A DNA stretch of 64,000 bases, taken from NCBI RefSeq assembly GCF_003751225.1, contig NZ_RJKE01000001.1:4216001-4280000 (forward strand), read 5' to 3'. The notes under the pieces were generated by a model. The model ran no database searches. It saw nothing but the letters and a program-made list of their open reading frames with translations, and had not been told where the DNA came from. The stretch comes from Actinocorallia herbida. GTDB taxonomy: Bacteria; Actinomycetota; Actinomycetes; Streptosporangiales; Streptosporangiaceae. Shown piece by piece: positions 17,598-27,301 of the stretch (positions are counted from its first letter, which is position 1; the number at the start of each line of letters is the position of its first letter). Made by a program: the position numbers and the translations under genes.

Positions 17598-18641
17598 TCA
17601 CCCTCGGGCCCCCGACCACAGCTCCCGCACCCGCTCGGCCCCCGACGGGCTCGGTGCCAGGACCGGCGTCGCCGCGCCCGCCCCGTCCCGCAGCCCCTCG
17701 ATCAGCTCCGGAAGGGCCGAGGCCGCCGAACGCAGCGGAGTCCAGTGCAGCTCCGCGCGGGCCCGCGCGGTGTCCATCAGCGGCAGCCGCAGGACCAGGT
17801 CGAACAGCTCGGGCCCGACCGGCGCCAGGCGCAGCCGGTAGGCGGCGGCCAGCGCGGCCCGCACCGTCCCCGCGCTCATCCGGACCGTGCGCGCGCCCAG
17901 CACCGCCGCGACCGCAGGGCCGTCCAGGACGGGCTCGGCCGCCAGGTTGAACGGACCGCGCACCGGCCGCAGCGCCGCCAGCGCGAACGCACGCGCCGCG
18001 TCGTCGCCGTGCAGGGCCTGGAACCGCAGCCCCGGCACGTCGGGGATCACCGGGACCCGGCCAGGACGCAGCAGCACCGCGGGCAGCAGCGGACCGGCGA
18101 AGACCCGCCGCTGCGCCGAGGCGGCGTGCCTGCCGAACACCAGGCCGGGCCGCAGCCGCACCACCCGGATATCGGGCCGGTCGATCTCGAAGGTGTCCAG
18201 CAGCCGCTCCACATAGGCCTTCTCGCGGCTGTAGGCCGAGGTCGGGTAGCCGAAGGTCGGCCAGTCCTCGGCGACCCGCCTGTCGGGCGGTCCCGGCGCG
18301 TAGGCGGCGACGGACGAGGCGTACACGACCGCGCCGACGCCCGTGCGCGCCGCGGCCTGGAGCACCCGCGTGGTCCCCAGCACGTTCGTGCGCCAGGTCG
18401 CCACCGGATCGCGCGCCGGATGGAACGCCCACGCCAGGTGGACGACCGCGCCCGCGCCCGCGAACAGCTCGTCCAGCGGGTCCGTGGTGATGTCGGCGCG
18501 CGCCCAGCCCGCGCCCTCCACCTCGAGATCGGGACGGCGCCGGGCGACCCCCAGCAACGAGGTGACCCCGGGTTCTGCGGACAGCGCCCGCATGGTGCTG
18601 AGACCGAGACTCCCCGTGGCGCCGATGACGACGACCCGCAT
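17598..18641 (-). CDS. NAD-dependent epimerase/dehydratase (extended SDR)
   Basis: 347 residues. The N-terminal Rossmann motif is VIGATGSLG (G-x-x-G-x-x-G), with VVHLAW and the catalytic YSREK (Y-x-x-x-K) preceded by YASSVAAY. The C-terminal substrate domain is typical of sugar-nucleotide epimerase-like reductases. ATG 18641 fits the family start. It stands alone, divergent from the GH18-like gene. The substrate is unknown. Confidence 0.88.
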   Translation of the reverse strand: MRVVVIGATGSLGLSTMRALSAEPGVTSLLGVARRRPDLEVEGAGWARADITTDPLDELFAGAGAVVHLAWAFHPARDPVATWRTNVLGTTRVLQAAARTGVGAVVYASSVAAYAPGPPDRRVAEDWPTFGYPTSAYSREKAYVERLLDTFEIDRPDIRVVRLRPGLVFGRHAASAQRRVFAGPLLPAVLLRPGRVPVIPDVPGLRFQALHGDDAARAFALAALRPVRGPFNLAAEPVLDGPAVAAVLGARTVRMSAGTVRAALAAAYRLRLAPVGPELFDLVLRLPLMDTARARAELHWTPLRSAASALPELIEGLRDGAGAATPVLAPSPSGAERVRELWSGARG

Positions 18642-18850
18642 CCTGACCCCTCTCCTTGATCACTCAGAGTGATTATGACCTCTCTCCCCGCGCCCGCCAT
18701 CCGGAAACTCGGCGAACCGGGACGGACCTCCGGCGTCCGGGGGGCCGCACGCCCTCTAGGCTTTGGGCGGAACGCTCCCCGGGGACGCGACGGGGACCGC
18801 CCCCGACGGCACGCGGGGGCGCCGCTGAGGGCATCCGGAGGAATCAGCGC

Positions 18851-19888
18851 ATGAAGGGCGTCCACCTGGGCATCGGGATCGCCGCGGGCGTCGCCGCGGG
18901 GGCGCTGTGCGTCGGAGTCCTGGCCGCCGTCGGCGACGAGGAGCCCGCGCCGCCCCCGACCTCGCCCACCACGACCGCGGCGCAGGACACCGGGCCCGGC
19001 GCCGCGCCGATCGCCTCCGCGCCCTACCTGCACCTCGGCTGGGGCAGGCCGCCGCAGCCGCACAAGGTCATGGACGCCACCGGCATCACCGCCTTCACCC
19101 TCGCCTTCGCCCTGTCCGGCGGCGGGTGCGCGCCCGCGTTCGACGGCAAGCGCCCGCTGCGCGGCGGGCCCGAGGCCGAGACCGCGCAGGCGATCAAGGA
19201 CGCGGGCGGGCAGGTCCACGTGTCGTTCGGCGGTTGGTCCGGCCGCAAGCTCGGCCCGCGCTGCGCCACCCCGGAGGCGTACGCGGGCGCCGTCCAGAAG
19301 GTCATCGACGCCCTCGCGCCCACCGCGCTCGACTTCGACATCGAAAATGACGACGAATTGGGCAACGCCGCCGTCCAGGACCGCATCCTCAAGGCCCTGA
19401 AGATCATCAAGGCCGACAACCCCGACATCGCCCTGATCATCACCACGAGCACCGACAAAAAGGGACTCGACAAGTGGGGGCAGCGCCTCCTGGAGAGGGC
19501 CGCCGCCCTGGACGCCCCGGTCGACAACTACACCGTGATGCCGTTCAACTTCGGCGGCAGCAGCGACATGTACGCCGACACCGTCGCCGCCGCCGAGAAC
19601 CTCAAGGACCGGCTGATGGCCGTGCACGGCTGGGACGCCGCCACCGCCTACCGGATGACCGGTGTCTCCGGCATGAACGGCGTCTCCGACGACGGCGAGA
19701 TCACCACCCCGCAGACCTGGACCCGCCTGCGCGACTGGGCGTCCGCCCGCGGCCTCGGCAGGCTCTCCTTCTGGTCGGTCAACCGCGACCGCCCCTGCCC
19801 TTCAGGCGGCGATCCCGTCACGGACTGTAGCGGAACCGAGCAGCACCCCTGGGAGTTCGGCAAGATCACCGCAGGCTTCCGGCAGTAG
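18851..19888 (+). CDS. Secreted or membrane-anchored GH18-like glycosidase
   Basis: 345 residues. A hydrophobic N-terminal anchor or signal (about 5-27) is followed by a Pro/Thr linker and a TIM-barrel domain. The GH18 catalytic signature appears as LDFDIEND near 160 (D-x-D-x-E, with Glu as acid), preceded by VHVSFGGWSG. This fits the bacterial chitinase-like subgroup. GGAGG lies nine bases before ATG 18851. Its last 23 bases overlap, tail to tail, the 3' end of the histidine kinase gene. Chitin as substrate is a family-level guess. Confidence 0.82.
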   Translation: MKGVHLGIGIAAGVAAGALCVGVLAAVGDEEPAPPPTSPTTTAAQDTGPGAAPIASAPYLHLGWGRPPQPHKVMDATGITAFTLAFALSGGGCAPAFDGKRPLRGGPEAETAQAIKDAGGQVHVSFGGWSGRKLGPRCATPEAYAGAVQKVIDALAPTALDFDIENDDELGNAAVQDRILKALKIIKADNPDIALIITTSTDKKGLDKWGQRLLERAAALDAPVDNYTVMPFNFGGSSDMYADTVAAAENLKDRLMAVHGWDAATAYRMTGVSGMNGVSDDGEITTPQTWTRLRDWASARGLGRLSFWSVNRDRPCPSGGDPVTDCSGTEQHPWEFGKITAGFRQ

Positions 19889-21128
19889 GGGAGACGCGCA
19901 GCGGGATCCGCAGTTCCAGCAGGGCGCCGGTCGCGCTGTCGGCCACGTGCAGGGTGCCGCCGTGGGCGTGCGCGATCTCGCGGGAGATCGCCAGGCCCAG
20001 CCCCGTCCCCGACGGGTCCGCCGCCCGCGCGTCGGCCCGGCGGTAGAACCGGGCGAACACCGCCTCCCGGTCCTCCTCGGGGATGCCCGGACCGTCGTCG
20101 TGGACCCGCAGGACCGCGTGCCCGCCCTCGACCGCCACCTCCACCTCGATCCGCGTGCCGGCGTGCCGCGCGGCGTTGTCGATGAGGTTGTCCACGACCC
20201 GCGCCAGCCGCACCGCCGACCCCTGCACCACCGCGCCCTTCGCCAGCAGGGTCCCGATCTCCGGCTCCCCGGCCGAACGGTGCCCCAGACCCGTCCGGAC
20301 GATCTCGGCGAGGTCCACCGGCGCGGTCTTCGTCGGCGCCCTGGCGTCGAGCCGGGCCAGCTCCAGCAGATCCCCCACGATGGCGCCGAGCCGCTCGGCG
20401 TCCAGCAGTGCCGCCCGCAGGATGTCCTGCGGGTCGGCCAGCGGATCCTCCAGCGCCACCTGGAGCCGGGTCTGCAGGCCCGTGATCGGGCCGCGCAGGT
20501 CGTGTGAGGTGTCGGCGACGGCCCTGCGCTGCTTCTCCATCTCGCGGCGCAACCGGTCCGCGTCGCGGGTGTCGCGCTCACGCGCGCCGTGCAGCCGCAG
20601 ATTGTCGGCCTGGAGCTCGGAGGTGCGGGCGTACAGGTCGGCCTCGATGACCTGGAGGCGCGCCTCCAGCCCGAACAGGCCGCCCCGGCCCGAGGGCTCC
20701 GGGGTCGCGGCGCGGGACGCGGCACGCCGCCCGCGGACCTTCCTGACGAAGTCGGTGGCCTCCTCGCCCCGGTGGATGATGTACCTGACCTCGCCGTCCG
20801 GGCCGAAGACCGGCGCGTTCATCAGGCTCCAGTACCGTTCCTCCACCACGCCCTCCGGCGACTCCACGTCGTAGCGCAGCAGCGGCATCACATCGATGCG
20901 GTGCTCGGCGACGACCCGGGCCAGCGACGCCTGGACCGCCTCCGGGCCCTGGTCGGCCGGACCTCCCGGGAACCGCTCGATGAGCTTCGCCCCGACCAGC
21001 TCCTCGCGAGATCGCCCGGACGCCTTCTCGTAGGCGCGGTTGACCGTCAGGAACGTCCCGTCGGGCGACAGCACGCTCGTGGGGATCGGCATGGCGTCGA
21101 AGACCGCGGCGAAATCGACTTCGTCCAT
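19866..21128 (-). CDS. PAS-domain sensor histidine kinase (orphan)
   Basis: 420 residues, cytoplasmic, with no membrane segments. A PAS domain lies at about 5-130 (FDAMPIPTSVLSPDGTFLTVN), a coiled linker at 150-205, the dimerisation/H-box with phospho-acceptor His209 (DTSHDLRGP), then the ATP-binding domain with N-box (VVDNLIDNAARHA), G1 (HDDGPGIPEED) and G2 (GTGLGLAI). No response regulator gene is nearby, so the partner is elsewhere. ATG 21128. Confidence 0.92.
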   Translation of the reverse strand: MDEVDFAAVFDAMPIPTSVLSPDGTFLTVNRAYEKASGRSREELVGAKLIERFPGGPADQGPEAVQASLARVVAEHRIDVMPLLRYDVESPEGVVEERYWSLMNAPVFGPDGEVRYIIHRGEEATDFVRKVRGRRAASRAATPEPSGRGGLFGLEARLQVIEADLYARTSELQADNLRLHGARERDTRDADRLRREMEKQRRAVADTSHDLRGPITGLQTRLQVALEDPLADPQDILRAALLDAERLGAIVGDLLELARLDARAPTKTAPVDLAEIVRTGLGHRSAGEPEIGTLLAKGAVVQGSAVRLARVVDNLIDNAARHAGTRIEVEVAVEGGHAVLRVHDDGPGIPEEDREAVFARFYRRADARAADPSGTGLGLAISREIAHAHGGTLHVADSATGALLELRIPLRVSPTAGSLR

Positions 21129-21280
21129 GCGCCCCTCCCTCCCCGTCGGACGTGCCCGCGCACACGTCCGCTAGGGAAAACCTCCCCACTTCAGGCCCAC
21201 CGTCGCGCCAAGCCAGCCCCGTGGCAGCGCCAAGCCCGGATCCTCGGTTTCACCCGCACACCACAGGAAACCGGACCTGT

Positions 21281-21550
21281 ATGGACAATCGCGACAAGCA
21301 TGATGGTCGATCGCACCAGCGGCCGGGCACCGAACCCGTCACCGCCCGCAGCGCCCTCCGCTTCCGCGCGGTCCTGTCCACCATCGCCCTCGTCGCCGCC
21401 GTCATCGCCACGATCGTCTTCACCCTCCGCGCCCTGCACGGCTCAGGCCCCGGCGCCGCCCCCTGGGTCATCGCCGCCATCACCACGGCCACCGCCCTCA
21501 TCGCCGCGATAGACCTCGCGGTGATCTACCGCCGGGCCAAGGAGCAATGA
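21281..21550 (+). CDS. Small membrane protein, DUF6343-like
   Basis: 89 residues. The phrase GTEPVTARSALRFR before two hydrophobic segments (about 32-50 and 58-78) is what I recall as the DUF6343 signature in actinomycetes. ATG 21281 begins the frame. It is monocistronic; the region immediately downstream is transposase debris. Confidence 0.7.
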   Translation: MDNRDKHDGRSHQRPGTEPVTARSALRFRAVLSTIALVAAVIATIVFTLRALHGSGPGAAPWVIAAITTATALIAAIDLAVIYRRAKEQ

Positions 21551-21596
21551 CCCCGCCCCTGGCGAGCCGACCCGCGAGGAGGCTCGGTACAGGAAT

Positions 21597-21910
21597 TGGC
21601 GGCCAGGCCGATGCCAACGCGGTGGACGTGTTCGCGACGATCCTCGAGGAGCCGGGCAACGTGTCGGTGAAGACGATCGAGCGGGAGGTGACCAAGCTGA
21701 CCGCGATCCGCAAGGTCGGCCTGTCGGACGACCCGTTCGCCGACGTCGCCCCGAAGGTGCCAGCCCGCTGCTCGGCTCTGCGCTGACCAGGCCGATCCGG
21801 TGGGACATCATCACCAGCAGCTACGACGTCATCCTGAAGTACGCCACCGCGATCTCCGGCGGGAGACCGATTTCGGGCTGAACGTGGTGGAGAACGCGCA
21901 CAGACCGGCA
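21597..21910 (+). pseudogene. Tn3-family transposase relic
   Basis: Three scraps in successive frames: ADANAVDVFATILEEPGNVS through SDDPFADVAPKV (about 21600-21770), RPIRWDIITSSYDVILKYAT (21790-21860), and DFGLNVVENAHRP (after about 21870). All are recognisable pieces of Tn3-family transposases, with large internal deletions between them. Non-functional. Confidence 0.78.
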
Positions 21911-21963
21911 AGGGGTCTGCAGGCCGAGGCAAGGCCGTCTACGGCCCCTGCGGTGATCATTTC

Positions 21964-22224
21964 TTGGAAGGGCGCAGTGCCAAGGGGTGGAGCGGCCGTG
22001 AGGCGAGAGCTGAGATGCGATGGGTGCACGACAGGTACCGGAAGCCCGCGGCGCGGGCGTTCGCGGAGGCCACCGCAGCTCCGTCGTTCCTGTTCGATCT
22101 CGGGCCGGAGCAGGGCATCATCCACGACTTCGTGATGCCCAAGGCCCAGCGCGACACCGCTGCCGCCCGCGCCGCGATCGCCCAGGCGACCGCGTTCCTG
22201 TCCGACGTTCTGCATACCCGCTGA
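21964..22224 (+). pseudogene. Short open frame, possible C-terminal remnant of a hydrolase
   Basis: 86 codons; only the latter part (FLFDLGPEQGIIHDFVMPKA, then an Ala-rich helix) looks protein-like. It resembles the tail of an alpha/beta hydrolase that lost its front half next to the transposase relic. It could also be a real small gene. Low certainty. Confidence 0.35.
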
Positions 22225-22238
22225 GAAGAGAAGAACCC

Positions 22239-23075
22239 ATGCTCACCGACCACGAACTCGTCGCCGTCGAACGCGCGAACACCTCGGGCCGCACTCCGGT
22301 GGTGTTCGTCCACGGCCTGTGGCTCCTGCCGTCCAGCTGGGACCGCTGGGCGACCCTGTTCGAGGACGCCGGCTACATCGCGCTGGCGCCGGGCTGGCCC
22401 GGTGATCCCGAGACCGTCGAAGAAGCCAACGCCCATCCTGAGGTGTTCGCAGGGAAGGGCGTCGCGGAGGTCTCCGATCACTTCGCCGAGGTGATCGGAC
22501 GGCTGTCCCGCACACCGGTCGTGATCGGGCATTCCTTCGGCGGCCTCATCACCCAGATTCTCGCCGGGCGCGGCCTGTCGGCCGTCTCGGTCGCGATCGA
22601 CCCCGCCCCCTTCCAGGGTGTCCTGCCGCTCCCGATCTCCTCCCTGCGCTCGGCCCGTCCGGTGCTGGGCAACCCCGCCAACTATCACCGCGCCGTCCCG
22701 CTCACCTTCGAGCAGTTCCGGTACGCCTTCGCCAACGCCGTCGCCGAGACCGAGGCCCGCGAGCTGTATGAAACGTTCGCCGTCCCGGCGCCGGGCGAGC
22801 CTTTGTTCCAGGCGGCGGCGGCGAATTTCAACCCCTGGTCGCAGACCAAGGTCGACACCGGCAACCCCGACCGCGGGCCGCTCCTGCTGATCTCGGGCGA
22901 AAAGGACCACACCGTGCCGTGGGCGCTCACCAACGCCGCCTACAAGAAGCAGTCCGGTAACGAGGCGGTCACCGAGATCGTCGAGATCCCCGGCCGTGGC
23001 CACGCCTTGACGATCGACTCGGGCTGGAAGGAGGTCGCCGAGACCGCGCTGCGGTTCGTCCAGCGGTTCCCCTAA
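22239..23075 (+). CDS. Alpha/beta hydrolase
   Basis: 278 residues. Oxyanion strand VVFVHGLWLLPSSW, nucleophile elbow GHSFGG, acid Asp in ISGEKDHTVPW, and catalytic His in GRGHALT, so the triad is complete. ATG 22239 follows a GAGAAG site. The 3' end overlaps the AraC gene by four bases (convergent). Substrate unknown; esterase-, lipase- or lactonase-like activity is likely. Confidence 0.88.
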   Translation: MLTDHELVAVERANTSGRTPVVFVHGLWLLPSSWDRWATLFEDAGYIALAPGWPGDPETVEEANAHPEVFAGKGVAEVSDHFAEVIGRLSRTPVVIGHSFGGLITQILAGRGLSAVSVAIDPAPFQGVLPLPISSLRSARPVLGNPANYHRAVPLTFEQFRYAFANAVAETEARELYETFAVPAPGEPLFQAAAANFNPWSQTKVDTGNPDRGPLLLISGEKDHTVPWALTNAAYKKQSGNEAVTEIVEIPGRGHALTIDSGWKEVAETALRFVQRFP

Positions 23076-24073
23076 CGGGCCGGCGGAGTCATCCTCCCGG
23101 CCGCCGGCGTCCGGTGGCCGGGAAGCTTGTCGTTCCGCCAGTCGCGCGGGGACAGGCCGTAGGCGGTCTTGAAGACGCGGCTGAAGTGAGCGGCGCTGAC
23201 GAACCCCGACCGGCGGGCGACCGCCTCGATGGTCAGCCGGTCTGCGCTCGGCGCGATCAGCAGCCGCCGGGCGTGGGCGAGCCGCTGGTCACGGATCCAC
23301 GGGGCCAGATTGACCCCGGCGCCCGCCATCACCGCGTACAACCGCCGCAGCGAGATCCCGTGAGCGTGCGCGATCCGCGCCGGAGTCAGCCCATGATCGG
23401 TGAGATTCTCGCGGACGAACTCGAAGATCCGTGCCTCCAGCACCGCGCCCCAGGGCTGCGCCGAGGCGCGGTCGTCACCGAGCACGCTGGTGAGGGCCGC
23501 GCGCAGCAGGTCCAAGGTCGGCGGAGCCAGCAATTGAGCCTGCCTGACGGTCAGCCGTCCCTGAGCTTCGGCCAGCCGCCGCAGATGCCCGGCCGCCAGC
23601 TCCGCGACGGGATCCCCCGCACCGAGTCTGACCGCGGTGACCGCCGCGACCGCGTCCGGGCTCAATCCCAGATCCCGCTGCCGGATCCGGAAGTAGTGCA
23701 GATCGATGCCCCCGTCGTTGAGCAGCACGTAGGGCTGCTCGGTGTCGTAGACGGCCAGGTCTCCCGCATGCAGGATCGCCTGCCGGTCCCCCTGGATCAC
23801 CGCGCTGGTGCCCGACCGCTGCAGGCTCACGAACACCGACGGTTCCAGATCATCGTTGACCAGCGCCGGCGTCCGCCGGATCGTCGTCGCGTTCGATCGG
23901 ATCGTGCAGATGTTCACCCCCGCGACATCACCGATCCGCCCCCACGCCGCGATCCGCTCCGGATCCCGATGGTGATCGATCTCCACCCGCACCACCGACC
24001 CCCAGATCACCTCCCTGATCGCCTCCTCGCGATCAGAGGGAGCCACCTCCCGAGTGTCGAGGATGAAGGTCAT
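23072..24073 (-). CDS. AraC-family transcriptional regulator
   Basis: 333 residues. The N-terminal half is an AraC-binding-like cupin (AILHAGDLAVYDTEQPYVL). The C-terminal 100 residues carry two helix-turn-helix motifs: ARIAHAHGISLRRLYAVMAG and EAVARRSGFVSAAHFSRVFKTAYGLSPRDWR. A GGAG site precedes ATG 24073. It faces the alpha/beta hydrolase gene; regulation of that gene is possible but not shown. Confidence 0.88.
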   Translation of the reverse strand: MTFILDTREVAPSDREEAIREVIWGSVVRVEIDHHRDPERIAAWGRIGDVAGVNICTIRSNATTIRRTPALVNDDLEPSVFVSLQRSGTSAVIQGDRQAILHAGDLAVYDTEQPYVLLNDGGIDLHYFRIRQRDLGLSPDAVAAVTAVRLGAGDPVAELAAGHLRRLAEAQGRLTVRQAQLLAPPTLDLLRAALTSVLGDDRASAQPWGAVLEARIFEFVRENLTDHGLTPARIAHAHGISLRRLYAVMAGAGVNLAPWIRDQRLAHARRLLIAPSADRLTIEAVARRSGFVSAAHFSRVFKTAYGLSPRDWRNDKLPGHRTPAAGRMTPPAR

Positions 24074-24289
24074 CTCCGCTCCATGCACCGAGTGTAAATC
24101 GGCACGCCGCCAGTCATGTTTCTCCGCACGAACAGACACGACCCTCGCGCATACAGACATGAACAACGTCACCCGAGTCCCACACCGAGGAGAGCCGTTC
24201 CGCGCCACCGCCCGAGATGCCTCTGATGCTGCGAGGACCATGTGGGGCGGCAGCACCAAGCGGTACCCGAGGCGTTCACCACGATCCAC
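24074..24289. other. Upstream region of the AraC gene
   Basis: No gene seen. It contains the AraC promoter on the minus strand and leads into the recombinase relic. Confidence 0.4.
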
Positions 24290-24720
24290 GCCGCCTACGC
24301 CGCGGCCCCGCCGGACGGCGACACCGACGCGCCTACGACTCCCGCGTCCGAGCCCTCCTCGCCTGGCGCGACGCGAGCGGCCTGGACGGCAATCCGCTCA
24401 CCGACTCCCACGACCGCGACCTCGCCGTCCGCGACCTCGCCGTCCGCGACTTCGCCGTGCGCGACTACAAGACCCAGATGAAGACCGTCCTCCACCGCGC
24501 CTCCGACTCCGTCGACGCCCACCTCACCGCGCTGGACCACTTCTTCACCGAGCTCGGGCTCGGTCCCGCGGTCGTCCGGCGGGACGACGCACCCGAGCTC
24601 GCGGCCCGTGCCCTGGACGCCCCGCCAGCCAGCAGAAGCGGTGTCTGCGCGCCGTCGAACGCCGTCCCCTGCTCGGCCCACCGCACCGGGCACCTTCAGG
24701 TCGTCGGCCAGCTCACCTGA
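24290..24720 (+). pseudogene. Tyrosine recombinase N-terminal relic with 15-bp tandem repeats
   Basis: The translation gives YDSRVRALLAWRDASGLDG, then KTVLHRASDSVDAHLTALDH and DHFFTELGLGP, typical of the core-binding domain of XerC/D-type recombinases. It continues in another frame as QQKRCLRAVERRP. The catalytic domain is absent. Within it, 24415-24459 holds three copies of a 15-bp unit encoding RD(L/F)AV. A decayed fragment. Confidence 0.65.
24415..24465 (+). repeat. 15-bp tandem repeat, three copies plus partial
   Basis: Unit CGCGACCTCGCCGTC repeats at 24415, 24430 and 24445 (the third with two changes), then six bases of a fourth copy. Inside the recombinase relic. Probably slipped-strand expansion after loss of selection. 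Confidence 0.85.
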
Positions 24721-24842
24721 CAGCGACTCGGCCCCTGGGATCCGACGAAACGCGTCACCTCCCCGACGTGCCGCCGGTCGCTTCGTGGCGCGGGACCCCG
24801 CGTCGTCACATCCGCACCGCGGGTCTTCCGCGGCCGGGCGGG

Positions 24843-25433
24843 TCAGGAGCCGGGGCGGGACTTCGGCCTGGCCCGCAGGTGGGCGCGCTCACCCTGGCTG
24901 CCGAACAGGGACAGGAACTCGACGGGCTCGGCGTCGGCCGCGCCGAACCAGTGCGGAACCCGGGTGTCGAACTCGGCGGCCTCACCGGGGGACAGGATCA
25001 GGTCGTGCTCTCCCAGGACCACGCGCAGGCGGCCGTTCAGGACGTACAGCCACTCATAGCCCTCATGGGTCTGCGGATCGGGCTCGCGTCGCGGGCCCCC
25101 GGCGATCACCAGCTTGAAGGCCTGGATCCCGTCGGCGCGGCGGGTCAGCGGCAGCATCGTCATCCCGTACCGCGACACCGGCCGCAGATGGACGCGCGGA
25201 TCACCCGTCGGCGGCGCGTCCACCAGCTCGTCCAGCGTGACCCCGTAGGCACGGGCGAGCGGAAACAGCAGCTCCAGCGTCGGCTTGCGGGCGCCGGACT
25301 CCAGCCGCGACAGCGTGCTGACCGAGATCCCGGTCGCCGCCGCCAGATCCGTGAGCGTCCGCTCCCGCTCCCGCCGCAACGACCGCAGCCGCGGCCCGAC
25401 CGCCTCCAACGCCCGGTCCAGATCCTCGTCCAC
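24843..25433 (-). CDS. XRE-family regulator with C-terminal cupin sensor
   Basis: 196 residues. A helix-turn-helix at about 15-68 (LTDLAAATGISVSTLSRLES) is followed by a cupin barrel (about 110-180: HEGYEWLYVLNGRLRV, then LSPGEAAEFDTRVPHWF) that likely binds a small ligand. Start GTG 25433 has GGGAGG directly adjacent, closer than ideal; a downstream TTG is possible. It is divergent from the thioredoxin-reductase-like gene, 193 bases away, and probably controls it. Confidence 0.87.
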   Translation of the reverse strand: MDEDLDRALEAVGPRLRSLRRERERTLTDLAAATGISVSTLSRLESGARKPTLELLFPLARAYGVTLDELVDAPPTGDPRVHLRPVSRYGMTMLPLTRRADGIQAFKLVIAGGPRREPDPQTHEGYEWLYVLNGRLRVVLGEHDLILSPGEAAEFDTRVPHWFGAADAEPVEFLSLFGSQGERAHLRARPKSRPGS

Positions 25434-25626
25434 CCTCCCGAGCTTGCCACACCGGCGACGACCCCCGTCCGGTCCCGGCAGCGCGGCGGCGGGCACACCC
25501 CATCGACGTGCGGATACCGCGGCCGGACACCCGAGCCGCCGATCGTCCTTCGGTTTGCTGGAACGGCAAGGAAGCTTGCGGGTTCTGCCGGGTTGCCCGC
25601 AGGGTGGGGGAGTGGAGGTACACGAC

Positions 25627-26604
25627 ATGAACGACCAGATCAGCGCGTCCGACACCCTCGGCGCGGACTACGAAGCCGTCGTCATCGGCGGGGGAGCGGC
25701 CGGGCTCAGCGGAGGGCTGATGCTCGCCCGCGCCCGGCGCTCCGTCGCCGTCATCGACGCAGGTGAGCCCAGAAACGCGCCCGCCGAGGCGGTGCACGGC
25801 CTGTTCGCCCGAGACGGCGTGCCGCCCGCCGAGCTTCTCGCGCGGGGAAGGGCCGAGGTCCGGTCCTACGGAGGCCACGTGGCGTCCGGCGAGGTCGCCG
25901 CGATCACCGGTGCCTCGGGGGACTTCACCGTGGCGCTCGCCGACGGCCGGGCCGTCAAGGCGCGGCGCATCCTCGTCGCGACCGGACTCGTGGACGAACT
26001 GCCCGATATGCCCGGTTTGCTAGAGCAGTGGGGGAGAGGGGTCGTGCACTGTCCCTACTGCCACGGATGGGAGATCCGCGACGAGCCCATCGGCGTCCTC
26101 GGCGTCGGGCCCATGGCCGTCCACCAGGCACTGCTCTTCCGGCAGTGGACCGCGGACGTCACCCTGTTCACCCACACCGCGGCCCCGCCGACCCCCGAAC
26201 AGGCCGAACAGCTCACCGCCCGCGGCATCGCGATCATCGACGGCGAAGTGACCGCGCTGGAAGCCGACGACGGAATCCTCACCGGAGTCCGCCTCGCCGA
26301 CGGGACCGTCGTCAAGCGCGCGGCGGTCGCGGTCGGCGCCCCGATGCGGGCCCGCGCCGACTTCCTCGCCCCCCTCGGCCTGGCCCCGGACCCGCACCCG
26401 AGCGGCATGGGCGAGCAGATCACCGCCGACCCCACCGGCCGCACCGCGGTCCCCGGCGTCTTCGTCGCGGGCAACGTGTCCGATTTGTCGGCACAGGTCG
26501 GGGGAGCGGCCGCCGCGGCCGCCCTCGCCGCCGCCCACCTGAACGCCGACCTGATCACCGAGGAGACCGACCAGGCCGTCACCGCCCTCCGCGCCCGCAC
26601 CTGA
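25627..26604 (+). CDS. FAD-dependent pyridine nucleotide-disulfide oxidoreductase, thioredoxin-reductase-like
   Basis: 325 residues. FAD-binding VIGGGAAGLSGG, redox CxxC as CPYCHGWE near 140, NADPH region GVLGVGPMAV, and the C-terminal FAD motif GVFVAGNVSD. CPYCHG(W/Y)E marks the TrxB-like subgroup often next to regulators rather than a thioredoxin gene. GGAGGT lies eight bases before ATG 25627. No thioredoxin gene is adjacent, so the electron acceptor is unknown. Confidence 0.88.
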   Translation: MNDQISASDTLGADYEAVVIGGGAAGLSGGLMLARARRSVAVIDAGEPRNAPAEAVHGLFARDGVPPAELLARGRAEVRSYGGHVASGEVAAITGASGDFTVALADGRAVKARRILVATGLVDELPDMPGLLEQWGRGVVHCPYCHGWEIRDEPIGVLGVGPMAVHQALLFRQWTADVTLFTHTAAPPTPEQAEQLTARGIAIIDGEVTALEADDGILTGVRLADGTVVKRAAVAVGAPMRARADFLAPLGLAPDPHPSGMGEQITADPTGRTAVPGVFVAGNVSDLSAQVGGAAAAAALAAAHLNADLITEETDQAVTALRART

Positions 26605-27301
26605 CCCCGAAGCCGAAGGCCCCGGCCGGGGAGGTCTCCCCCATGGCCCGGTGCCGGGCCGCGTGCCCGCCGTGTCGAGGACCTGTCGCACGGTTCGGGC
26701 GCGGGGAAGGGAGATCGCCTTCCGCGATGTCGGGTTCTCCGTGTCCGGTGCCGTTCGGGACGGTGGTGATGGTTTCGGTCGAGATCTCCCGGCCGGGGAA
26801 CCGGGGCCGTCGGGTGGGCGTTAGGAGAGGCGAGCCCTGCGGCCCTCAAGGAGCCGCGGGAGTCCGGGGCTCGTGCAGGTGGCAATGGCGGCACCGCACG
26901 GGTTCACCCGTCAGGCGGATCGGGACCCGGCGCAGAGCGGAGAACCGGATCGCGTCCTCCTTCCCGTGCCTGATCGACCGCTCGAACGGCGACGACCCTC
27001 ATGGCCCTGACGCGCCGCCCAGCTCGTACCCGACTCCCCCGGGCCTTCACCCTTCCACCGCTCCCCCAACGATTCCCTGACCGCGCCGAACGGCGATGGC
27101 GGTCGTGGGGGTCCCTTCACGCGGCAGGCATATCACGGGACGGAAGACCTCCCCCGCGGCGGTCAGCCGTCATCCGGGCGCTCCTGGACGCCGTACCGAC
27201 GCGCTGACCAGCGGATTCGCGGAACTGTCGGAGGCGGGCGGTACGGTCGTCGTCCACCCCGGCCGAGGCGACGGCCGGGCCCGGCCGCTCCGGAGGAACA
27301 G
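26605..27301. other. Long intergenic region without recognised gene
   Basis: About 700 bases. Open frames have low-complexity Arg/Pro/Gly translations and no motif. Small hairpins occur just after the oxidoreductase stop (around 26645-26665). The right end provides the GGAGGA ribosome site of the next gene. Confidence 0.5.

Noticed and set aside
24415-24465. Short CRISPR-like array
   Set aside because: Repeats are contiguous without spacers and keep the reading frame; a tandem duplication.
26645-26665. Terminator after the thioredoxin-reductase-like gene
   Set aside because: Arms are only about seven bases and several alternative foldings exist in this GC-rich stretch; not listed as a feature.
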